DNA from: a virus
Virus record (IMG/VR): IMGVR_UViG_3300037010_003037
Coordinates: 83,698-147,697 of that record
Length of the DNA stretch: 64,000 nt
Reading direction: 5' to 3' (one strand)
Within the stretch, counting starts at the first letter, position 1, and each line of letters begins with the position of its first letter. The notes under the pieces were generated by a model. It searched no databases, was not told the origin of the DNA, and was given only the letters and a program-made list of their open reading frames with translations. Of this stretch, positions 44,257-51,437 are shown piece by piece. A program made the position numbers and the translations under genes.

Positions 44257-46428
44257 TTACACTGTCCGACGTAGTTGACTATTGTCATTATCTCTTGATT
44301 CAGAGAATGATCCGGTAACATCAAACGGTATCAAGTTAAGTGATTGGTAAAATTCACCCTCAGCAAAATGATGTTTGATAAAAATTATCATGTATAATCC
44401 TTTGAAGAAGAATTCATCGGTGAACATTAATTCACCTTTTTTGTACTGACCAGTAAAATCTACGTTTGGCGCCAAAATGTTTATCTTAATAAAAATCGGA
44501 GATGTTGCAACATCAGCACCATTCAATAGCGTGTCATCTTGTGGATTTGATGGAGCTATTAGTTTTTGAAGACGCGGACCATAATATTCAGAATAATATT
44601 GCGCTTTAGCTGATGATAGTCTACCTGCTATGTAATTCAAATAGTTGCTTTCAGCCTCTGTTTGAGTCTGCCTATAGAATTTTTCAAGCGTTGGGGTGTC
44701 AATGATTTCTCCATGTGGTGCAATACCACCACGCTCTTCCCTGCCAGCGTATTTTTCCAAAATATTTGGATTACCACGAATAATCATATCTAGGTTTAAA
44801 GAGCTAATGAAGTGCATGTACGCGAGAGTGCGTGTATATTCCTGCTTAGCTTTAAACACAGCAACTGCATCTTCACGCTTTATATCTTCTGTACTTTGTG
44901 AATTGTTGTTTTGAATTTGATCTTTTGTTTGAATAGGTGGAAAAATTGGATCATTAGGGCGAAGAATAGGGGCAAAGTCTTTAGATGTCGGTCTACCTTT
45001 AGCTACTTTCTTTACGTCATCTACTGTATTGCCTTGAGAAGCATTAGTAGCAAATCTGTTGCCACCAATATCAACTTCAGTATCTAGCGCTATTGCGCTT
45101 TCTGGCAAATATTGAATCCTCAAGTCTTTAATATGGCTGTTAAATCCAGTAAAAATGTAATCATATGTAATGACGTTTTTAACACCATGAAGGTTTCTTA
45201 AGGCAGATGGATTTTTATTTGTAGATGTTTGATCTTTTGAAATAGGCTTAGGAATTTTAACGGGATAGATATCAATGTGAATAAGGTATGTATTGTGATT
45301 AGTAGTAATATTAGTTACTGTTTTAAACGTATAACCATTTCCAGATTTGATTGCTTCTTGACTTGCAAGTTTTAAGAATTGAGGAGAGCTTTCAAGAATT
45401 TTCTTGATAGCATCTGTGATCGTAGTCGTGTTAGAAAATGATAGTTCATAGTAGCGGTCTGACTTTTGCTGCTTTTCTTCTTCAGAATAAGGGTTTTTTG
45501 TTTTTTCTTGCTCGACCTGTGCATTTGCTTTAGCGATAAACATCTGCTCTTCTCGTTTAGATGGAAGAGCTGTTGTTACTTTAAAATCATTTGCCCAGTT
45601 GAATGGGTGTTTGTCTGGTAAAGTAATCATGTATTGGACCAGCTTACCAAACTTTACATCATTAGTGTTTGTATTTCCATCAGTACTGCTTGCATTAAAT
45701 GCATCATTAGTGTATTTTTGAAAATATTGAAGTGACTGAATGTTAAGTCTTTTCTCTAAATTCAAAATCATTTGACCAACAGTTGGCGGTCCACCCTGAG
45801 TCGTAACAGAATTCACATTGTAAAGGCTGTTTATGTGTTCAAGTGCTTGTCCCAGTTGAGGAGCACCTTCTGATTCCATAAATTCAATATCATAGACAGA
45901 CCCACTGCTGGTAAATTCAAAAGCCATCAACAAAAGAATCAACGGAATATTTGTAATTGCGACAGTTTCAGTAGTACCATCGTCCTTATGACCAATGAAA
46001 ATAATAGACAGTAAAAAGAATGCTGATGCACGAGTTGTTTTTAGCTTATTACGAAGAGTGTCAGCAAGAAAATTAAAGAACGTTAAACCTGTTGTGTCTA
46101 TTAGCTTTACGCGCGTAGATGTTGCCGGAACGGAAGGATTTACACGATTTCCAGTACCATAGATGTGTTCCATTTCCAGCTCGATGATCGAATACTGGGA
46201 AAATCGACGAGTATCAAGCAAAAGATAAGCAGATTCACCGTCAATATCAATTTTATCACCAAGTGATGCGCTCTCAACAGCAGAAAGAACACGTGCCTTT
46301 CCATTAACCGGCTGAATCATTTTTCTAAAGGCTTCAGTCGTGTTAGCTACTGTCATTATGTAATGATATGAGTATGTTCTAAAATTATCCAGCGGGTTTG
46401 GATAATTACTTCCAAGTGGTCCTGACAT
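44257..46428 (-). CDS. Baseplate hub candidate (gp27-position), 723 residues
   Basis: It lies between the gp53 and gp5 genes, where a hub protein is expected (gp27 in T4, 391 residues). The first 220 residues combine strands and helices consistent with a hub/tube-like fold (RRFSQYSIIELEMEHIYGTG; FFNFLADTLRNKL), and the rest is mixed with charged linkers (about 260-310 and 490-530). No decisive motif is seen, so the gp27 assignment is positional. The six-base spacing to gp5 supports joint assembly. Confidence 0.6.
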   Translation of the reverse strand: MSGPLGSNYPNPLDNFRTYSYHYIMTVANTTEAFRKMIQPVNGKARVLSAVESASLGDKIDIDGESAYLLLDTRRFSQYSIIELEMEHIYGTGNRVNPSVPATSTRVKLIDTTGLTFFNFLADTLRNKLKTTRASAFFLLSIIFIGHKDDGTTETVAITNIPLILLLMAFEFTSSGSVYDIEFMESEGAPQLGQALEHINSLYNVNSVTTQGGPPTVGQMILNLEKRLNIQSLQYFQKYTNDAFNASSTDGNTNTNDVKFGKLVQYMITLPDKHPFNWANDFKVTTALPSKREEQMFIAKANAQVEQEKTKNPYSEEEKQQKSDRYYELSFSNTTTITDAIKKILESSPQFLKLASQEAIKSGNGYTFKTVTNITTNHNTYLIHIDIYPVKIPKPISKDQTSTNKNPSALRNLHGVKNVITYDYIFTGFNSHIKDLRIQYLPESAIALDTEVDIGGNRFATNASQGNTVDDVKKVAKGRPTSKDFAPILRPNDPIFPPIQTKDQIQNNNSQSTEDIKREDAVAVFKAKQEYTRTLAYMHFISSLNLDMIIRGNPNILEKYAGREERGGIAPHGEIIDTPTLEKFYRQTQTEAESNYLNYIAGRLSSAKAQYYSEYYGPRLQKLIAPSNPQDDTLLNGADVATSPIFIKINILAPNVDFTGQYKKGELMFTDEFFFKGLYMIIFIKHHFAEGEFYQSLNLIPFDVTGSFSESRDNDNSQLRRTV

Positions 46429-46438
46429 ATGCGTTTAC

Positions 46439-46816
46439 TTAAATTATGATTGGAGAAATTGTATTTACCGGTTGCTTCTTGCTTGGAATTCCACCCTTAC
46501 GATTATTAAGCATTAATGGTAACCTGGATTTAGATGGTATTAGAAGAATTCTTCCTGCAACTACTTCTGAAAAAGGATTTAGAATGTTGTTGTACTGAGC
46601 CAATACCCACCACCATCTTGGTTCATTGTAGAAAACTGAAGAAATCAGATCAAGTCTTCCTTCATAGAAGTTTTCTACAGTGTAAACGATGTCAGATGGA
46701 TCTTGCTCAAATAACGAGCGTTCCCACCACTCAATAAAGCCATTTGCAGTTTCAGTTTCGCCACCGCCAACGTATCGTGAATACTTATTAAAAAGGGAAT
46801 TAGAATTGTTCGACAT
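46439..46816 (-). CDS. 53: Baseplate wedge protein gp53-like
   Basis: The 125-residue protein has the gp53 pattern: an N-terminal LFNKYSRYVGGGETE segment, then YTVENFYEGRLDLISSVFYNEPRWWWVLAQYNNILNPFSEVVAGRILLIPS, in which the strands and W-W-V-L-A-Q-Y-N form the LysM-like fold that joins adjacent wedges. T4 gp53 is 196 residues; shorter versions are usual in related phages. The ribosome site is weak (AAAAGAAAAA). Confidence 0.85.
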   Translation of the reverse strand: MSNNSNSLFNKYSRYVGGGETETANGFIEWWERSLFEQDPSDIVYTVENFYEGRLDLISSVFYNEPRWWWVLAQYNNILNPFSEVVAGRILLIPSKSRLPLMLNNRKGGIPSKKQPVNTISPIII

Positions 46817-46849
46817 TTTTTCTTTTAAATATTAGTTAAGTTTAACTAA

Positions 46850-47947
46850 TTAAAACGTAGAAGGTGCTTCAGGATTAAAGCTTTCAGATGGAATGTTAAT
46901 ATCATTATTTTCTTCTACATTAATATTTGCTGGTTGTGAAGTATCTAGAGAACTTGGATTTGTTTCTGACATAACTGAAGTCTGCGGTTTTTTATCTTGT
47001 CCAGTACGATTTATCGCGCTAAATGCTAATGGCATATTTCCAAACTGATAATCACGAATGCTAAAGCCACTATATTCGGCTGGCGACCATGCTTCTTTTA
47101 AGTTAACTGTAACATTAAGAACTACTGGAAATGGTCTATTTTCACCAGTATCAGCATCAGTTGCTGGAAGATAATCTACATCATTTGGCCATGAAATACT
47201 ATAACTTTCAAGCACGCACTTCACTGGGCCTATCATGTTCTTTCCATACGCTGTAAGCGTAAGAATTGGTGGTGGTGCGCCAAGAAGATATGGGTCAGTT
47301 CTTTTTGTCCCCTCACCATAATATGGCATTACCCACGTTCTGATAGTATTTACCATCATAAGGTTTTTTGTTGCTTCTTCTACATTACGAGAAATCAGCC
47401 TGCCATTAACAGTCCATGATCTTGAAGACGTTGACTTGTACTTTAGAATTTCACCAGGATGATGAAGAGGTGAAAATGGGTCATATTGAGCTGAACGGCC
47501 TTCATCAATCGTTGGCATTACGTCAAACACCACATCCATGAAGCCAAAAGGTTCCTGGGTGATGGTAACCTTCATTTCGCTCATTGGTGGTGTTTTTTTA
47601 CTATTAAGGAAATTTGCTGGTGGATGAGGAGGGTCTTTTTGACCAACTTTTCCAAGCAACCTGTTTGTAGAAGCCTCTTTAATCGCTATCTGATTATTTT
47701 CATAAACCATTTTCACTTGTTGAGTAATACTATTGAAATTTTTAGCATTACCCTGGTTTACTACTTTATCAATAGCTTCCCCAGCTTTTTGTGCTGAAGA
47801 CGGAATTCCATAATTTGAAGTTATTAGTGATGGAGCACTTTCGGTTTGAGAAATAACCTCACCTACAGTTTGCGAAGCATCATTTATTCCTTGTTGAACT
47901 GGAACATTTAATGCTTGTTTTATGGTATCAGCAATATTGAATGGCAT
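46850..47947 (-). CDS. 48: Baseplate tail-tube cap protein, gp48/gp54-like
   Basis: The 365 residues consist of a helical N-terminus (1-130, with Gln/Ser/Val stretches) and a tube-fold-like core (about 125-310): PFGFMDVVFDVMPTIDEGR, SRSWTVNGRLISRNVEEAT, then TVNLKEAWSPAEYSGFSI. This layout (helical arm plus tail-tube fold) is that of gp48 and gp54, which cap the hub and start tube assembly. gp48 is preferred because of the gene order next to gp53. It could be gp54. Confidence 0.65.
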   Translation of the reverse strand: MPFNIADTIKQALNVPVQQGINDASQTVGEVISQTESAPSLITSNYGIPSSAQKAGEAIDKVVNQGNAKNFNSITQQVKMVYENNQIAIKEASTNRLLGKVGQKDPPHPPANFLNSKKTPPMSEMKVTITQEPFGFMDVVFDVMPTIDEGRSAQYDPFSPLHHPGEILKYKSTSSRSWTVNGRLISRNVEEATKNLMMVNTIRTWVMPYYGEGTKRTDPYLLGAPPPILTLTAYGKNMIGPVKCVLESYSISWPNDVDYLPATDADTGENRPFPVVLNVTVNLKEAWSPAEYSGFSIRDYQFGNMPLAFSAINRTGQDKKPQTSVMSETNPSSLDTSQPANINVEENNDINIPSESFNPEAPSTF

Positions 47948-47949
47948 GA

Positions 47950-48651
47950 TTATTCACTTAATGATATTTTAATCTTTTCAAACATTCTTTTAGCCAGGGT
48001 CGGGTTATGCTCTAAACCAACAATTTTAGCAAATTCTTCTTCAAATCCAAGCTCAACAGCCCGTCTAGCAAGAGAACCAGATACAAGATCTGTGTCAATA
48101 TCACCATTGCTTTTTAATGCGTTTAGCGCTTTATCCATAGCTGATTGTTTAACATCTTTAGCTGTTTCAATTGCTTTAGCATCTCTGTCAAGAAGAATCT
48201 TGTAATGATGAATTGGTTTACCGTCAGGATAAGTAAAATGCTTGTCTAAGATCCGCGCATAGTCATCAATTCTATCTGTTCCAGCAGCAATTGCAATTGG
48301 TTCCATTCCTTTGTCTCTTAGCATTGCTAGCGCGTTAAACGCGTTAGTAGCTGTCATAAAATTTACCCCATTTGCGTGACCAGAAGATTTCATAAATAGT
48401 ATACGATCTTCTACTGATAATGGGTTTCTTTTTTTATCAGAATCAGATTTACTTCCACCAATTACAACCACAACAGGATTTGCATCAAGGCCTAGTTTTT
48501 TATGGGTTCTGATAAATTTCTTTACCTTATCAATAACTGCATAATGACCTCGGGTTGGTGGGTTGAATCGTCCTATGATGACAGCAACCTTTTTTGAACC
48601 CATAGGTGGCAAATTTTCAAAAAGTTGTGTAAGTTGCAATTGTTCGTCCAT
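47950..48651 (-). CDS. NMN/nucleotidyl adenylyltransferase-like protein (HIGH superfamily)
   Basis: The 233-residue protein carries IGRFNPPTRGHY (the (H/T)-x-G-H nucleotide-binding motif, residues about 26-37) and KKRNPLSVEDRILFM (the second motif, similar to N-P-F-T-x-x-E-R in archaeal-type NMN adenylyltransferases), with a Rossmann-like VVVVIGGSKSD strand between. Such enzymes join NMN with ATP to form NAD. Acidic and helical extension at the C-terminus (about 160-233). It is the promoter-proximal gene of the baseplate operon, led by a late promoter. Substrate specificity (NMN, nicotinate mononucleotide, pantetheine phosphate or other) is not proven. Confidence 0.75.
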   Translation of the reverse strand: MDEQLQLTQLFENLPPMGSKKVAVIIGRFNPPTRGHYAVIDKVKKFIRTHKKLGLDANPVVVVIGGSKSDSDKKRNPLSVEDRILFMKSSGHANGVNFMTATNAFNALAMLRDKGMEPIAIAAGTDRIDDYARILDKHFTYPDGKPIHHYKILLDRDAKAIETAKDVKQSAMDKALNALKSNGDIDTDLVSGSLARRAVELGFEEEFAKIVGLEHNPTLAKRMFEKIKISLSE

Positions 48652-48680
48652 GTCTTTATCCTAAAACAGATTGACATAAG

Positions 48681-48688
48681 TATTTATG
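48681..48688 (-). promoter_or_regulatory. T4-type late promoter (CATAAATA)
   Basis: CATAAATACTTATG on the - strand, 30 bases before the adenylyltransferase-like gene. It would drive the baseplate operon. Confidence 0.65.
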
Positions 48689-48717
48689 GTCTAAACAAAT
48701 CATTCAAAAACATGAAG

Positions 48718-48746
48718 TTTACATAAAGGGAATAACATGGTATAAT
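48718..48746 (+). promoter_or_regulatory. Strong sigma70-like promoter for gp55
   Basis: TTTACA (48718-48723), exactly 17 bases, TATAAT (48741-48746). This is the best host-type promoter in the window, driving the late sigma gene early in infection. Confidence 0.8.
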
Positions 48747-48787
48747 GAAATTATTCTCCTTGTGTAACACTATAGGAGAACTTTACT

Positions 48788-49639
48788 TTGATTTCACGTT
48801 CCAAAACTAAAACTAAAACTAAAACTAAAACTAAAACAAAAAGAGAAAAGTCAACGACAACCATAGGTCACTATGTACGTAATGCAGATTTACTGCCAGC
48901 TGTCATAGAAGCAAAAGAACTTGGGGTGGTTACTGATAAGCTAATCAAGATGATCTGGCTTATCGCTGAACGATACTCTAGGAAAGCAAATTTCGTAGGA
49001 TACTCTTTCAGAGAGGATATGGTCTCAGCTGCAGTTGAGAACCTATGTAAAAACGCCCTTAAGTTTGATCATGAAAAGTATTCTAATCCTTTCTCTTTCT
49101 ATACTACAGCGATTCATAATTCTTTTCTGCAATTTATGGCAGAAGAGAAAAAACATCGCACGCTTCGTGATACCCTTTTAATTGATGCAGGAGCAAATCC
49201 AAGCTTCAACTTCATGGAAGATGAACTTGATGAGACACAGTTAGAAATTAAAGAATCAGATGAATATTACGTGGCCAAGAAAAAATCTATCAGTGAAGAA
49301 GATGATAATATTGAGATGTTAGATGAACGGGTACCACGCGTTCCATATGAAGAAAAGATTCGTTATCGGGATCGTATTCCAAGTGAGGTTAAAATATATG
49401 GACCAGATGATGTTGAGATTGATCCTGTAACTGGTGATATCATCATCAAGTCTAAGGAACAGGTTAATGGAATTCCAGCGTATGAAAGGAGCGTGAGTAA
49501 GCCAGAACAGGTTGAAGAAGTCAAGACAAAGCGTAAGCCACAAACGGTAAAGACTGATGCTGAAAAGAAACCTACGGTTAAAAAGACCGTGAAAGGTGAT
49601 GTTGCTGAGAAAAAGACAAAAACTACTAAGGTGAAGTAA
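48788..49639 (+). CDS. 55: Late-transcription sigma factor gp55-like
   Basis: A TTG at 48788, ten bases after AGGAG, is the only suitable start; no in-frame ATG occurs before the conserved region. Residues 30-140 match gp55: LIKMIWLIAERYSRKANFVGYSFREDM, NLCKNALKFDHEKYSNPFSFYTTAIHNSFLQ and EEKKHRTLRDTLLID. The protein directs host RNA polymerase to TATAAATA promoters. Its N-terminus is a Lys-Thr repeat (six units from perfect hexamers) and residues about 165-283 are a long charged, Lys-rich tail absent from T4 gp55 (185 residues). T4 gp55 ends in a hydrophobic clamp-binding motif; none is visible here (ends KTTKVK). A strong host promoter precedes the gene, and gp47 follows two bases after it. 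Confidence 0.88.
   Translation: MISRSKTKTKTKTKTKTKREKSTTTIGHYVRNADLLPAVIEAKELGVVTDKLIKMIWLIAERYSRKANFVGYSFREDMVSAAVENLCKNALKFDHEKYSNPFSFYTTAIHNSFLQFMAEEKKHRTLRDTLLIDAGANPSFNFMEDELDETQLEIKESDEYYVAKKKSISEEDDNIEMLDERVPRVPYEEKIRYRDRIPSEVKIYGPDDVEIDPVTGDIIIKSKEQVNGIPAYERSVSKPEQVEEVKTKRKPQTVKTDAEKKPTVKKTVKGDVAEKKTKTTKVK
48803..48838 (+). repeat. Hexamer tandem repeat (AAAACT) near the gp55 start
   Basis: Five perfect AAAACT units and one AAAACA encode Lys-Thr six times at residues 6-17. Changes in copy number would leave the frame intact. Confidence 0.9.
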
Positions 49640-49641
49640 CC

Positions 49642-50697
49642 ATGCAAGTACGCAATAAAGGTTCTTCACTGAAGAAGGTTGCGATGTTCACTGATATTCA
49701 TTTTGGTAAGAAGAATAATTCTATTCAGCACAATCAAGACTGTTTAGATTTTGTTACATGGTTTTGTTCAAAGGTTAAAGAAGAGCGTGATGTAAGTCAT
49801 GTTGTGTTCTTAGGTGACTGGTTTGAAAACAGAAATTCAGTGAACGTCATGACTATGAATTTTGCCTATGAAGCGCTGAAGCTTCTGAATGGTTTAAATG
49901 TTCCAATTTACATTATTATCGGCAACCATGATCTTTATCATCGCGAAAACAGAAAAGTCTTCTCAACAAAGGTCTTTGAACAGTTTGAGAATGTTACACT
50001 TGTAAATGAACCGACTGTAATTGATAACACTGTTCTAGTGTGTCCGTTTTTGTTCAAAAATGAATATTCAGAACTGGCCAAGTATTCCAAGCTCCCATAT
50101 TGGATGGGTCACTTTGAATTTCGTAACTTTGTTGTGACTGGATCTGATAGACGCATGGAACATGGCCCAGATCACAAACAGTTCAGTGAGCCTACATACA
50201 TTTTCTCTGGACATTTTCACAAACGTCAAGCAATTGACAATGTCGTTTATATTGGTAATGTTTTTCCCATGGACTATGGTGATGCTTGGGATGATGCACG
50301 TGGTATGTGCATTCTTAACACAGAAGATGATGATGTTACGTTTATTGATTGGGAAGACTGCCCAAAATATCGTAAAGTAAAATTGTCAGATGTAATTAGT
50401 GATAACGCTCCAATTTTTCCGTCAAAATGTAGAGTACGTTGTTTAATTGATATTGATATTGGATATTCTGATGCTCAAATCTTAAAAGAAGAAATGGTGA
50501 AACAGCTTGAATTAAGAGAATTTTCTCTTGAAGAAAACTTAAATGAGCGCAAGGATGCTATTGCTGGTGAAGATGTTCTGGAGAACTTTGATCTAAGCTC
50601 ACTTAATGATGCTGTGATCAAAATGCTTCAAACTGGCATATCAGGTACAGCCACAATTGATCCAGAACGTTTAGTAGACATTTACCAGCAATTATAA
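49642..50697 (+). CDS. 47: Recombination nuclease gp47 (SbcD/Mre11-like)
   Basis: The 351-residue protein has all the phosphoesterase motifs: FTDIHFGKK (residues about 18-26), LGDWFENRN (about 57), IGNHDLYHR (about 93) and SGHFHKRQ (about 188). It pairs with gp46 to resect DNA ends for recombination-dependent replication and host-DNA breakdown. T4 gp47 has 339 residues. It follows gp55 directly and precedes gp46 by 77 bases. Confidence 0.93.
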   Translation: MQVRNKGSSLKKVAMFTDIHFGKKNNSIQHNQDCLDFVTWFCSKVKEERDVSHVVFLGDWFENRNSVNVMTMNFAYEALKLLNGLNVPIYIIIGNHDLYHRENRKVFSTKVFEQFENVTLVNEPTVIDNTVLVCPFLFKNEYSELAKYSKLPYWMGHFEFRNFVVTGSDRRMEHGPDHKQFSEPTYIFSGHFHKRQAIDNVVYIGNVFPMDYGDAWDDARGMCILNTEDDDVTFIDWEDCPKYRKVKLSDVISDNAPIFPSKCRVRCLIDIDIGYSDAQILKEEMVKQLELREFSLEENLNERKDAIAGEDVLENFDLSSLNDAVIKMLQTGISGTATIDPERLVDIYQQL

Positions 50698-50774
50698 TGA
50701 TGAATAATAGTGTGTTGAATCTCGTACAAAACTGTGTGTAAATGATTAACAATATCAAATTAGCTTAACACAAT

Positions 50775-51038
50775 ATGAGTAAACCAGTTAATTTTAAACA
50801 ATTACAGATTCGAAATTTTTTGTCTTTCGGAAACAATCTTACATCAATTGACCTCACGCATTGTGGCTCAACACTAGTTATGGGAGAGAATGTAGACGCT
50901 AACAGTAACAACGGTGCTGGAAAATGTGTACAAGGTAAAACTCTTATAAAAATTCGAAATAAACGAACAGGAGAAATCCAGACCGTTTCAATTGGAGATT
51001 TTTTTGAGAGCTTACAAAAGCCTAAAGAAAAAAGTTGA
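50775..51038 (+). CDS. 46: gp46 (SbcC/Rad50-like) N-terminal fragment fused to an N-intein
   Basis: Residues 1-50 are the start of the ABC ATPase gp46 and end in NNGAGK, the first half of Walker A. From residue 51 the sequence becomes an intein N-terminus: CVQGKTLIKI with the Cys nucleophile, then TVSIGDFF (block A pattern), and stops at TGA after 37 intein residues. The ATP-binding loop is completed only by the next ORF (Thr-Thr after the intein). A functional protein therefore needs protein trans-splicing. The ribosome site is weak. The two ORFs are in the same frame. Confidence 0.88.
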   Translation: MSKPVNFKQLQIRNFLSFGNNLTSIDLTHCGSTLVMGENVDANSNNGAGKCVQGKTLIKIRNKRTGEIQTVSIGDFFESLQKPKEKS

Positions 51039-51437
51039 TATATCTAAAACATTCATCTCAATAATAAAATGCACCAGCTTTCAGATATTGTAAATCGTAA
51101 GTTCACTGACATCATTGACATAGATGATTATGAGATTGAGACGGACACAGGGTGGGTACCAGTTACACATCTTTGCAAAACAATCCCATATGATGTTTGG
51201 CAAATTGAGACAATAAATGGGTCAAAATTAGAATGTGCTGATGATCATATTTTGTTCACAGCAGATCTAAAGCAAGTTTTTGCTAAAGATCTACATGTAG
51301 GCGATTTGGTTTATACTAGAAATGGACCTCTTCCCATCAGCAAGATTCAAAAAACTGAACGTGTTGAGCAAATGTTTGACGTGCAAGTTGATCACCATAA
51401 TCATAGATTCTGGTCAGGTGATTATCTTTCGCATAAT
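50925..51437 (+). other. Atypically split mini-intein in the gp46 Walker A motif
   Basis: N part: 37 residues from Cys (50925) to the stop at 51036-51038. Gap: TGA, two sense codons, TAA (51045-51047), then seven codons to ATG 51069, all in one frame. C part: 123 residues from the ATG to Asn (51435-51437), with a block B-like segment (ETINGSKLECADDHILF), HVGDLVYT, block F (MFDVQVDHHNHRFWSGDYL) and the terminal S-H-N followed by Thr +1. No homing endonuclease fits in this length. The break lies just after block A, far upstream of the canonical split site. Reassembly would give a 585-residue gp46. Confidence 0.85.

Noticed and set aside
51036-51047. Simple sequencing frameshift to explain the gp46 break
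   Set aside because: Both halves are in the same frame, and the interruption consists of two separate in-frame stop codons rather than a frame change. A base-substitution error at both stops is less likely but could be checked with reads.
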